Assembly (NCBI GenBank): GCA_003427395.1
Contig: BFEA01000531.1
Coordinates: 433,684 to 476,235 of the forward strand
Origin: Chara braunii
Taxonomy: Eukaryota > Streptophyta > Charophyceae > Charales > Characeae
Reading direction: 5' to 3'
DNA: 42,552 nt
Notes under the pieces: model-generated
Database searches by the model: none
Seen by the model: only the letters and a program-made list of their open reading frames with translations
Told to the model about the DNA's origin: nothing
Position numbers and translations under genes: made by a program
Shown: positions 1 to 10,059 of the stretch, piece by piece
Layout: every line of letters begins with the position of its first letter
How positions within the stretch are numbered: position 1 is the first letter of the stretch

Positions 1-20
1 AAAAAAAAAAAAAAAAAAAA
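1..20 (+). repeat. Poly(A) tract at window edge
   Basis: A run of 20 A followed by GAAGAAGAAG. It resembles the poly(A) tails that end retroposons elsewhere in the window, so it could be the tail of a plus-strand element outside the window. No body is visible, so this is inference. Confidence 0.35.
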
Positions 21-894
21 GAAGAAGAAGATTACGGACAAGTTAAACCACCAGTACATCCAGCTATAGGCCGCAGGCCCTTTTCGACGCCACCCACTTC
101 CGATTCAATTTATCTACGGCGCTGGGCCTCCAAAATTTTGTAGGTGTCGAGTCTTCGTTTCAGCAAGGCTGGGGCCGTTGTCGGGCAGCTGAAGCCTCAC
201 GCCGCCCTTTACTTCCTTGATGATAACACTTGGTGAGAACCGGATCTAGCTGTTTAACCTGACGAGATCACAGCCGGCCTCGAAGAATTTGTGATATTAG
301 ATCCACGCCACGGGTGTCAGGGCGAGGCGTCGGGAAAAAGTGGGGCCACGAACTCTGAGTGAGGATTCTTCTATGGACACGATGAGGGCCTATCGCTGTC
401 AGGACGTAAAGCACGACAACGACAGAGGAAACGCCAGAGGCTCCGGACGAGGAACAAGAACGAGAGGGCCAAATTTACACTGGTGCAGGGCAATGTGACT
501 GACAAGAGAGAGCGCTGGGCTCTTGAGATGAGCCTTCAGGCAGACTAAGGGGCGGTAACACCCAAAGTTCACTACGGGTTCAATATAAAGGGAAACCGCT
601 GTGCAGGCACGCTTTGGGCCTTGACATTCGGGCCGTAAGTAAGACCTAAAGGGAGGCTGCAGGGCCTAAAGCTGAGAAAAGGCCATAAAATTATTAATTC
701 CGGGATCCGAGCCTTGCGGAATTTGGTGGGGCTACGGTACGTTCGCGTGGGGACCACTAAAGCTTGGGCAGGCTCGGGCTTAGGTTCGGAAAGGGCCCCG
801 GTACTGGGCCGCTGCAAAAGGCCCGGTACCCGACAAAAAGGCCCCCTTCACTGGAAACCTTTTGAGGGCCCAAACAGGCCCGGGCGTAGGCACG
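21..894. other. Unassigned region, no gene seen
   Basis: No long open frame with recognisable protein similarity. From about 570 onward the sequence is rich in GGGCC/GGCCC motifs in both orientations, which continue into the tandem array that follows. It may be the upstream part of a decayed mobile element, but no termini were found. Confidence 0.4.
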
Positions 895-1258
895 GAGAGA
901 GCCACATTACCGGGGTGCTGCAACTTGTCGGCAGCCTCGAGGCGGGAAGATGCTGAGGCTCACTCCCAGAAGGGCCCGACAAACTATAAAACCCCAACCG
1001 CCGCAACCGGGCCTGAGAGAGCCACATTACCGGGGTGCTGCATCTTGTCGGCAGCCTCGAGGCGGGAAGATGCTGAGGCTCACTCCCAGAAGGGCCCGAC
1101 AAACTATAAAACCCCAACCGCCGCAACCGGGCCTGAGAGAGCCACATTACCGGGGTGCTGCATCTTGTCGGCAGCCTCGAGGCGGGAAGATGCTGAGGCT
1201 CACTCCGAGAAGGGCCCGACAAACTATAAAACCCCAACCGCCGCAACCGGGCCTGAGA
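895..1258 (+). repeat. Three 120-bp tandem repeats, each with a TATA-like box
   Basis: Three almost identical units lie end to end with a period of exactly 120 bp (blocks beginning 901, 1021 and 1141). Differences are single bases, such as CAACTT versus CATCTT and CTCCCAGA versus CTCCGAGA. Each unit contains CTATAAAACCCC (TATA cores near 984, 1104, 1224). In-frame ORFs through the array are by-products of a period divisible by three. Near-identity implies recent amplification. The layout resembles tandem promoter monomers at the 5' end of some retrotransposons; that function is inferred. Confidence 0.85.
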
Positions 1259-3428
1259 TCGGGGCACTTCCGGGATACGCACGAAGCAGGCACAGGCGTG
1301 CTAGCCGGGAAGACAGTCGGGACTTGCGCACGAGGCTTGCGCACGGTGGGAACCGGCGCACTGTCGAGCCCGCGGCGAGCTAGTTCACGAAGGTACAGGA
1401 GCGCGCGAGTAGGGTGGCGCACAAGGGACGGGGCGGAAGACACGTGGGGGAGCCCCAAGCTCTAATCGGGGGAGCACGAATCAAGTAGGAGGGGACACAC
1501 GATCTGGTCAGCGCACCCGGACCAGGAACCGGGCTTCATTCATGTACGGGAGCTTAAGCTCCAATTGCGGAAAGGCAGGCGCAAGAGGGGGATTCTCTCC
1601 CTGCTAGTTACGCACAGTGGACGAGATCTACAGAGTTAATCCAATCGACGGATTTTCTAATCACGAGAACGAGGACGGAAGCACAGGGGACTGTCTAGGG
1701 GCATACGACAGCGGACTGCATTCCCGAAGCGGCGAGAGCCAAACGAAGCGGGAGAACTAATTAGTAAATTACTGGCAGCACAAGGTGCTTCGCCTGCAAC
1801 GCACACACCTGGATGCGGGAGCGGGCGTGATACAGGCACGGAGCTAGCGCTCCAATCACGCACGAACAGGGATTCTCTTCCGGACGGGTACGCATGGGGA
1901 AGCAAATCAGCGAGCGAGCGGGTATCTTTGAGTGCCGATCAAGTCAAGCGTAGTATCTAATCCCGCACTGCAACCAATCGCATACGGGAGGAGCTGTTGC
2001 GCAGGGGGCACGAAGCTGCGCACCAGCGAGGACTTGAAGCTGCACATGGGAGAGCTGCGTGCGGCTGAAGAAAGGCTCTCCGCTGGGCGGAGCTGCTGCG
2101 CAAAGGATATGAAGCTGCACTAGGACTAGAAGAGCCACGCGGAGCGATCCTGGCTGCACGAAGATGGAAACAGGCTGCGTATGAGGTTGGGGAAGCCGCA
2201 CGCGAGATAGGGGAGCTGCGGGTGCACAAATCTGCACACAAGAGAGAAAGAGAGAGATAGAGTGGGAAAGGTGGGTGCTGCTAGTTCCTGCTGCAATTGG
2301 CTGCGCGAGTGTGCCAACTTAGTCTGCATGCAGCCTTGAATGCTCCTGATCACAAAAGTGGCCAGGTTCATCTGCTACGGTACTTCGTAGAGTGGTGCGG
2401 GAACCAAACAGGAGTTGTGTGTGTGTGAGAGAGAGAGAGAGAGAAGGTGAGGTACAGACAGAGAGGGAGAGACAGGTTACCACGGCAGGAAGGAGGCACC
2501 GGGAGGTTCTGCGGTGTGAGCAACCATTGAGACGTATCTGGTGTGAATCACTGAATCGCGCCTGGTACACCCATAATCAAGCAATCATGGGGACGCGCAG
2601 TGGTGAGTGGGGTCGGAGAAGGAACGAAATCACGAGAAAAGGAGATGGAAGCTGCGCGAGAGAGAAAGAGCTGCGGCGCAGAGGGGAAGCCGCATGAAGT
2701 AGCGAAGCTGCATGAAGTAGAGGAGCCCACGCGGGAAAGAAGAAGTTGTGGGGAAAGCCGGTCCTACGGGGAGGTGCCGCGCCCGAGAAAGCTGTTGCGC
2801 GGGAAGCCGCGCGGGGAAAAACTGCCACGGGGAGGAGCTGCACGGGGGAGAACAGCGCGCGGGAAGGCGCAGCACAGAGTCGCCATTGGCATGTAGAGTG
2901 CACTGAGAAAAGGCAGAAATATACAAATGGGCAGAACATAGCTGAGGACATGGAGAAGAGATTGGGGATGTAATCAACGAGGCACCCTCATGACGAATGG
3001 GTAGTAAGGCTGCACCTTCAAGGAGACTCCGCAGTAAAGCAAGCCTTGGGATGCGCGCTCAAGAAGACTCAGTAGTAGCCTGGTTTGGCTCCAAGGACAC
3101 TGGCCAGGTGCATAAGCTCAGTGGGCTGTTACTTCAGCTCACTGGCAAGGCCTGCAGAACAACACAGCCTTCTTCAGGCCAGCTCGCAGATTCACAGCTA
3201 TAATGCCAGAGGTCCGAGAGAGGAAATCGTACGGAAAAAAAGCCCGCACCGTGGTGCTGGACAGTGTATACGATCCGGCTGAATTTCTGGACTGTTCTCC
3301 TGGTTGATCCTCCCTGAGAGGCGCGAAGCGTGCAATAATACTTCAGGTAGACCGAAGATTCAAGAGTGTGACTTGGGTCATAGAAGGTGACATTACCAAA
3401 TGTTCAGCTTCCCTGCCTCACAAGATGA
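1259..3428. other. GC-rich degenerate repeat region, no gene supported
   Basis: No recognisable protein. Two related passages near 1550-1610 and 1840-1900 share GGAGCT...GCTCCAAT, a GGGATTCTCT core and a downstream TACGCA, suggesting an old duplication. From about 1990 to 2870 the plus strand carries many degenerate copies of a GAAGCTGCGCGGG-like unit, a decayed minisatellite that produces several overlapping shadow ORFs in all frames. A (GA)n stretch lies at about 2428-2450. Confidence 0.45.
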
Positions 3429-3499
3429 TTTTTTTTTTTTTTTTCAATGATCAGAATACACACTACACTTGATCTTAACCAAAAAGCCGAGAAAGGTAT
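3429..3499 (-). pseudogene. 3'-truncated, poly(A)-tailed U2 snRNA retropseudogene
   Basis: Read on the minus strand from 3499, the sequence begins ATACCTTTCTCGGC and continues with TTAAGATCAAGTGTAG. This is the plant-type 5' end of U2 snRNA, including most of the branch-site pairing region (GTAGTG here, normally GTAGTA). Similarity fades after about 50 nt, and a 16-T run on the plus strand (3429-3444) then provides a poly(A) tail in the U2 sense. It is a processed fragment, presumably made by LINE machinery, and not a functional snRNA: the Sm site and 3' domains are absent. ATGATT flanks both sides and could be a short TSD. Confidence 0.8.
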
Positions 3500-3915
3500 G
3501 ATTCTTTTTTGAGGTAAGTACATTCATGTCACCTTTGAGTATCGAATGGGCAAAAAAAACACGCGTAGGCAAAGAAAAAACCACGCCGAGTTCGAAAAGG
3601 CAACGGAAGTACCGGCGGCCGTGGTCTCCGAAGTGAAAACAAAAAAAAAAAAGTGGTGTCTGAGGTGAAAAAAAAAGAAAAAAAAAAGTGCCCAACGGAT
3701 ACTTTTGGACCGAAAACTCTCACATTTCGAGTTGGCACGTGGTTTCTTTTCGGGCGCAAGTTTTTTTTGCCTTTAGGGTTTCAAAACATGCCACATCTGC
3801 CGTTATTTCTTCTTCTTCTTTCTTTTTTTTTTTTCAGACCATTTCTCAATTCATGTGTGTCATCCTTGCGCATTAGGAATTCTCGACGAAGAAATTGCTT
3901 GCACAGTAAGTGCAA
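3500..3915. other. A/T-tract-rich spacer, no gene seen
   Basis: Contains several A and T homopolymers (3640-3690, 3760-3835) separated by unique sequence. No coding or RNA gene signal was recognised; ORFs here are short and low complexity. Confidence 0.4.
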
Positions 3916-4112
3916 GGAAACAGACGTCAGGTCATGTTCTCAGCCGAAGCCGGGTAATGGCCCTGGTATCTCAAATGATCTCAAATGATCTGTATAATAC
4001 TACAATTTGATATGGGACGTTGGGCCCGGTTCCCAGCGCGTGCTGCTCCCCACGAATAGATTGGAACACTTGTTTTCGAAAAAAAAAAAAAAAAAGGGAA
4101 ACAGACGTCAGG
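3916..4112 (+). mobile_element. Short poly(A) retroposon (SINE-like) with 16-bp target-site duplication
   Basis: The direct repeat GGAAACAGACGTCAGG occurs at 3916-3931 and again at 4097-4112. Between them is a 165-bp insert (3932-4096) ending in a 16-A run. Its last ~80 bp begin GGGACGTTGGGCCCGG at 4014 and match the 3' end shared by the LINEs of this window (GGGACGCTGGACCCGG...CTCCCCACCAATAGATGGA). Long TSD plus poly(A) is the hallmark of target-primed reverse transcription. It is either a severely 5'-truncated LINE or a SINE that borrows the LINE 3' end. No tRNA-like A/B boxes were recognised in the first 80 bp. Confidence 0.85.
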
Positions 4113-4180
4113 GGCTGAGGCCCCAGTTACTTGATCTCTGTGCTCTGCCTATCTTCCGATCCTTGTAATCTACAGACTGA

Positions 4181-4738
4181 GGGGCTCGTTCGACACTCCT
4201 TGGGCCGTCCTCGGGGCCCGAGAAAATTCTCCCATCGTCGCCCAAGGAAGTTCGCGTTGTCGTTCCACTCATCCTCGGAATTGTTTCCCCAGGACGACTC
4301 CTTGAGGGCTTCCGCGGCCAGTTTCATTTATCGACAAGTGAACGCGGGGGGTGGCAAGGTTGGTCCAGCAAGGTGTGTCCGTGCCGACGTCGTTGGTCGA
4401 GCTCGGGTGGGCGTCGCAAATTCGAAAGTTGGCAAGGTGTGTCCGTACCAACCGTTGCCGACCGAAGATGTCCGTCGACGTGCCGCCAGGAACAGTAATG
4501 GACCAGCTGCGTCGAAAATTGTCGTTGAGAGAGCTGCCGTCGATGCCTCGATTCTTCCGGATGCTCGACCTCCGAGGGACCTCGGGAGGTCCCTTGGGGA
4601 ACGCATCGAAATGGCTGTAGCCCGATGAATCCCCGAGGAAATGTTTTCACTTTTTTTTTTCAATTTCTTCCCCGAGGATAAGTGGAACAATGAATTCCTC
4701 GGGGGATTTATGCGCCCGAGGAGTGTCGAACGAGCCCC
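4181..4738. mobile_element. TIR DNA element (MITE), 20-bp perfect inverted repeats
   Basis: The left end GGGGCTCGTTCGACACTCCT (4181-4200) is matched exactly in reverse complement by the right end (4719-4738); similarity continues a few bases inward (TGGGC/CGGGC). TGA flanks both sides (4178-4180, 4739-4741), or CTGA if one terminal base is assigned to the target. Short CCCGAGGA/CCTCGGGG motifs recur inside both ends. No transposase frame is present, so this is non-autonomous. The 3-bp duplication and GGGGC-type terminus suggest PIF/Harbinger-like transposition, but the superfamily is inferred. Confidence 0.8.
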
Positions 4739-4906
4739 TGAGTCCCAAACAACGAATGCAGGCGAGTGGTTGATAATCCAGAACAACGAATCCGGACAGG
4801 TTGTGGCAGCTGTGCTTGTTTTACATGATAAAATCCCAAGTCTATCAAATGTTGAGCAAGAAAGAAACAGAAAATAAAAAGAAAAAGAAAAAAAGAAAAT
4901 CAAGTG

Positions 4907-4910
<4 letters not shown>

Positions 4911-4943
<33 letters not shown>
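4911..4943. repeat. 33-bp T homopolymer
   Basis: Uninterrupted T run preceded by an A/G-rich stretch (about 4860-4900). It could be the poly(A) tail of a minus-strand insertion, but no adjoining element body was recognised. Confidence 0.5.
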
Positions 4944-5047
4944 CACTTGCTCATTTTAATTTCTTTCTATCGGAGTGATGACCTTTGGCGCTCTTTCTAG
5001 ACAATCCGTTTTTCTAATTTGATCTGACTTTTTTTTTTTTTTTTTTT

Positions 5048-5165
5048 GACAACTTCCCCCCCTATTGTTAGTGGTGCTGATAAGAGCAGACACCACTAGC
5101 ACCTGGGGAGAGGCTCCATCTATTGGTGGGGAGCATCACCTGCTGGAAACCGGGTCCAGCGTCCC
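5048..5165 (-). other. LINE A 3'-terminal double-hairpin region
   Basis: In the element's sense this begins GGGACGCTGGACCCGG at 5165 and ends just before the poly(A) tail. It holds two predicted stem-loops: CTGGA/TCCAG closing a short loop, and a longer one in which a GTGCTAGTGGTG arm pairs with CACCACTAAC. Equivalent hairpins with compensatory changes occur in copies at 20292, 20640, 30690 and 41416. Likely role, by analogy with stringent LINEs, is recognition of the RNA 3' end by the element's own RT. Confidence 0.7.
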
Positions 5166-5429
5166 ATATACAGAAAGAGTTTAGAGTGTCCAAGGAAGAA
5201 AAATACGGGGTTCCTGCCAGCATTGATTACCCTGGAGTCCAGGGGATTGACTGAGCAGGCTATTGTGAAAGCGGAGTAAACCTCTTCGCCCTGAAGCGGG
5301 CGCCAGATATCTGCTATTCCAAAACTAGTCCCTCCCCTTCCCCTCCCACCCGTTAAGTACCCAAACCTTCTTTTTTGAACTAGAGTTATGTAGAGTCCAT
5401 TCCGTACCACTTCGTTTCCACTAGACAAT

Positions 5430-7335
5430 TAGATGGGGGGGGAAGAAGTCCGGAAATGCCTCAGGAGGTTTCAATGGAATCGCTGTATCCACTTTGGTCC
5501 ATTCTTGGAACCTCAAATGATAGTCTCTTACTAACTCCATTCCTTGTTGGTCCTCCCCTGGTGTTGTGTATTCTGCATTCCATTCCACCATTTCTATCCT
5601 TCCTCCGTTTGCACCCCCAAGCCAACTTGAGCTAAATTCCTGGATTTTTTGTTTGATCTCTTCACGTCTATTGAGAAGTTGGATTTGTGCTTTGACACCA
5701 TTCCATTTTGTAGTTATTTCTGTCTGGATCTGTTACTGGACACTTTCCGTGAATTCGGGTCCTTCCAGTCTCACCCCCTCCATCTCAAAGGTGCAGCGTC
5801 GTCTCTGAAGTGCCCAGAGAATCGCCCGTCGTCCCATCCTGAACATATTTCTGGTAAATTCGTCTATCGGGTCTAGCTGGTCCTTGGGCCAGGCTTCACA
5901 CAATAAGGCTTTCCAGTCCCAGGGCCACTGGGCCTTCGTTCCTAGTTGTTCCCACACCCTGTCCCACCAGCTCCATAGCCAGGGCATTGGAGGAATATGT
6001 GTTCAATTGTTTCAGGTCACCTCCGGGAACGGAACGCGTTTGTGCACAACCTGCACCATGGGAGAGCTCGCCCTTTTTGTTCCAGAGATGTTCTGTCTAT
6101 CAACCAGTTGTTTGTTGGAAGGCAGCGGTGCTCCAACTGCCATTGAAGTGAGGCCAGTTTGGCAGGCTTTGCCTTGGCCATCCTGAACCATCTAATTGAT
6201 CTCAACTCCTTTTTGCCAATGTTCAAGTGGTCTTTCCACCGCACCTCCACCTGGTCCCGCAGAGCAGCTTTTGGTCTTAGGAGCCTGTAGGCAAATTTGA
6301 CTGTTAGGGCGTATATGGACTTGGTGAATTTCTTGCCCTGCCTTCCTTGTGCTGACCATGACCACTCCAACCCGTCCAGGGCTAGATGGTGAATGGGGGT
6401 ACCGGGGTAGTAGGCTATCCTTTGCTCACGTTCATGGAGTACTCTGATTCTATATACCTCTTCTATTTGGCATGTCAACGCTTCTTCTGGTGAGCATTCT
6501 TGTATAACATTGTCTTGCCTTAGTGGAGAGAGATGCACCACTACCATTCCATCCGGGGGGCAGCGGACTACCCTGCCCACACATCCTTGTCGGTTTCTAA
6601 TAGCCACCCAGTCTGATTCTTGCAAGGTTTGGCCCCTACGGAGTATCCTCAACCATGCTAGTGGTATCATTTCTACCAGCGTTTCCAGGGCTTCGTATGG
6701 TCGGTGGTAGCTCGGCAGTCTCGCTCGTAGCTGGTCGGGTCCTATCCAGTCCTTTTTATCAATGTCTCATATATCCTTTATCCTTATTATCCCTCTCTTG
6801 ACCCAACTCTGCCAGGGGGGATCTGTGCAAGGGAGCATCTGGCTCTTCGAGTTCACCACTCATCTGTTTCCAAAAAGGGGTTGGCGGGCTACCTCCTCCC
6901 ATTTTTCCGGCGCTGTCCTGTCTGGAAGGGGGAGACTTCTCCATGTTTTGAGGAGGGTGGGCCAGAAGGGATCATTGCGTATGTCCGCTCTGATTGCTTG
7001 CCTAGGGCAGTCAGGCCGGGGGTCCCTTTGTCACGATCTCGGTCCTGGAATGGGCCATCCCCTGTTTTCCAACCACGTCAGTGGGTCGGTTCCGGCCGGT
7101 GTTTGTGGTGCTAATCTGGAGATTTGTTACAGGGCTAATCCTCTCCAGGGAACGTCAGGCTTAAAGAGAAGGTTTTTAAGCCATTGTAGTGCCAGCGCTT
7201 TAGTTTGTATCAGGGGGTCAATAATGCCCAAGCCTCCTTTCGTTTTAGGTTGGATTATGGAATGTCATGCTACCCGACTGATTACATTGTGTTTCTCATG
7301 GTCTCCGTGCCAAAGAAAGGTGGCTATCTGACGAT
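5430..7335 (-). pseudogene. LINE A ORF2 C-terminal part: connection region, zf-RVT zinc finger, Pro-rich tail
   Basis: Conceptual pieces include the segment 6670-6017 (motif HRCLPTNNWLIDRTSLEQKG, then LPWCRLC, the CxxC of the zf-RVT finger), and 5987-5733 (WWDRVWEQL...WPWDW...RMGRRAILWAL). The region before 6670 keeps scattered homology to LINE B but is broken by several stops and frameshifts. Near 5460-5430 a degenerate FPDFFPPP matches the FPDPFPPP tail of LINEs B, D and E. The zf-RVT domain follows the RT in many plant LINEs; its exact role is not established. Non-functional copy. Confidence 0.85.
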
Positions 7336-8457
7336 TCAGGGGGCATAGGCCCGTAGGGCATTCTTATCCAAACCCCAAATAGCAGATTTGTACCACATTG
7401 AGGCTAGAACCACGTTGTTGATAATCATCGCACATCCAAACAGTGAGGTGTGCTTATCTCTCCAAAGGGTCATTTTGGCCAGGGGCGGCGTAGAAATCCA
7501 ATCATTGTTTGTTGGCGGTCTGCCCTCTGCTATGATGGATATACCCAACACTCTGATGGGGGCTTCCTTGGGGATCCAATTGATTCTGGGTTGTTCGGGG
7601 GGTCTCCCTCCTTGGTGGTGTATCCACCATCCCATGGTTTTGTTTCCCCAGTTGACTGTCATATCTGATAGTTTACAGAAGCGATCCATCATGTGTTGTA
7701 CCTCTTCCATTGACTTTCTTGATGCGTCCACCATCAGTGTCACGTCATCAACAAACAAGGAACACATTGGGATTGCCTCTCTAGGTATTGCTGCAACTTG
7801 AATTCTTTGGATGTCTTTGTGAGTCCTTAAGTTAGCAGCTAGTGCCTCCATGACTATGACGAAGAGATAAGGAGATATAGGGTCTCCTTGTCTGACCTAT
7901 CTCTGGAGGCATATAAGGGGGGCCAGATTGTCGTTCACCATGACCCTGGTCGTCGCATTTGCATGGAGAATCTCAATCCAGCGTCTAAAGCATATCCCAA
8001 AATTAAGTTTTTCCAAGCATTTGTCAAGAAAGAACCAATCTACATGGTCGTATGTTTTCTCGAAGTCAATAAAGATGATTGCTGCATTGTTTTTGGACTG
8101 CCTTGTTAGTTTGATCATCTCATTAACGAGGAGGATGTTATCTTGAATATTTCTGCCCTGGATAAAACCAGTTTGGTCCAGGTGGATGATGTCCGTCATT
8201 ATTGGTATCATACGGTTGGCTAACGCTTTCGCTACCAGCTTGTAGACCACTGTGAGCAAGGTGACAAGTCTGTAGTTCCTGATGTTGGTCCTTGCCCCCT
8301 TCTTGTAGAGGAGCGTCAACACTCCCTGCCCCACTAATTTGCTTGTTTGTCCCGTCCTCCACACCGCATCGTAATAATCCATGAGGTCTTGTGAGATACT
8401 CCCCCACATGGCCTTCCAAAATTCTTTAGGAAACCCATTTGTTTCAGTGTCGTCCAT
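7336..8457 (-). pseudogene. LINE A ORF2 reverse transcriptase domain
   Basis: The upstream frame (8457-7897) shows GFPKEFW, NYRLVTLL, QTGFIQGRNIQDNILLVNE and FIDFEKTYDHVDW, i.e. the palm and fingers of a LINE RT. A TAG just after LICLQR stops it, and the same frame resumes as VRQGDPISP and MEALAANL into 7851-7336. The catalytic box reads FVDD (7744-7755) instead of the FADD in LINE B, a single Ala-to-Val change. The enzyme would copy element RNA at the nicked target. One nonsense codon plus a frameshift near 8440 make it inactive. Confidence 0.9.
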
Positions 8458-9978
8458 ATCTCCTCCTTTGATGCGGGCATGTCGAGGGCTTCCTTTTGTT
8501 GTTCTGAGAGGGTTTTATTTAATGGACGCAGGAATACATCTATCTCCCCGGCTCGTTCTGCTCTGTCTTGGTCCTGGCATCCTGAAGTGAATAATGTTTG
8601 ATAAAAATCTCTCGCTATCTTCATGCAGACGGCGGTAGATATGTGGAGGGGCCCTTGGTGGCATTTTGGGTCTTCCAATGCCTCAATTATTGACCTCCCT
8701 GTCTTAGCCTTGGCCATTGGAAAGAATCTTGCATCCATGATTCCTCCTTCCGTATTATGTTTAGAAAGTTTACCCCGGATCCTGAATCCTTGCCACCTAT
8801 GTTTCATGTGATTCATGAGTTGGTCTTCTAGAGTCTGGATGGTCTTATCTATCTCCGCTTGTTGTTCAAGGTCGTCGGTTTTATCTTCATGTGATTGCAG
8901 TTGTTGTAGTTGATGTTGTAGATTTACCTCGTCGGCGTGATGGCACGCCGCGAGTAACTTTGAGTACTTATTGCACTTGCGGCCCAAAAAAGCAAGACCG
9001 TTGTTGAACCACAATATATCGTCGTTGATCTGACCTCTTTGTTCCTTCCAGAAGGACCACACATCCTTAAGGTAGGTAATGAAGCGATCGTTGGAAAAGA
9101 GGGATGTATTGAGCTTGTAAAAACCCCTCCCTTGATCAGGTTTTTTCCTGAACGAGAAGGTGGCGAGACACAGCGCATGGTCCAGACCCGGGTCGGGGCT
9201 GCTGGGGAATATCTCTGACATTTGAAGGGCCTCTTGTAATTCTTTTGAAATCAAGATTAAATCTATGCGTGACTTCGATGCTCTCTCCGTGGTGTTCTTG
9301 CGATAACACGTGAAACGGCGCGCACTGGGGTAGCTCCTTCGAAAGGTATCGAAGAGGTTGAGAGATTGTGAAAGTTCCACGAGTATTCTCTCGTCATTTT
9401 CCATGTAAGTTGGGCAGGGTGATGGGGTTTTCCATCTATCCAGCCAGCGGTCCGGAGCCGCATTGAAGTCCCCGACCAGAATCATGGGGATGCCAACCGA
9501 CAGTTTGTCATTTTAAAGACTCAAAGAAGGTTTGTCTCGCCGCCGGGTCGTTGGGGGCATAAATATTCAGGATGCTTACCACTTCCAATTCCAACATTGC
9601 CAGTAAATAGACTCATCTGCCTTCTTCCTGGTATGCCGCTCAGTTGAGCATCTCCACTTTTGATCCGGGCGGGAGCCATATGGCGACTCCACCACTTCCG
9701 GGTTGTGGGGCGTGGGCGCGGAAGGCATGATGTGGCCAGATCTCTTTATGTGTATGATTGTGTTCTGGATTGTTCATGAGGTGAGTTTCTTGCAAGCATA
9801 CGACATCCGGCCAGTCTCTCCCTTCTTCTCCTTTTAACTGGTAAAAAATTGCTTGTCTTTAGGGGAACTTTGTTGAGGCAAGTCCGTTTACATTGAGTGA
9901 GCACAGGTCGAGGTCTGCTTGCTGTTTACAGAGTTTCCAGGTTTTATCCTTGCCGTATAGCGCGTCTACTACATTCAT
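8458..9978 (-). pseudogene. LINE A ORF2 start, APE-type endonuclease and linker
   Basis: The probable ORF2 start is the ATG at 9978: MNVVDALYG...ADLDLCSLNVNGLAS aligns with the LINE B start (MDPVRAVYG...LNVNGLAS). Downstream, in shifting frames, are PDVVCLQETHL (catalytic Glu, near 9790), IYAPN, GDFNAAPDRW (near 9475), SRIDLILIS and LDHALC, the standard APE endonuclease motifs in order. The open part (9485-8334) then covers the endonuclease end and a coiled, Gln-rich linker (about 8830-8930). Stops and frameshifts between 9860 and 9486 break the N-terminal half. The enzyme normally nicks target DNA to prime reverse transcription. Confidence 0.85.
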
Positions 9979-10027
9979 TCTTATTGTTAACCAGTTGTCT
10001 TGTATGTCTTTTTGTCTCGCAAGAGTT

Positions 10028-10030
<3 letters not shown>

Positions 10031-10059
<29 letters not shown>
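10031..10059 (-). repeat. 29-nt A tract at the ORF1/ORF2 junction of LINE A
   Basis: A pure T run on the plus strand, i.e. poly(A) in the element's sense, lies between the end of the ORF1 frame (TGA at 10061-10059) and the ORF2 ATG at 9978. LINE B has only 19 nt here and no such tract. It is probably a later expansion or an insertion remnant. Confidence 0.6.

Noticed and set aside
895-1258. CRISPR-like array
   Set aside because: Units are contiguous 120-bp repeats with no unique spacers; a eukaryotic tandem repeat.
862-1465. ORFs of 144-173 codons through the 120-bp array on both strands
   Set aside because: Created by a repeat period divisible by three; no domain, and open in several frames at once.
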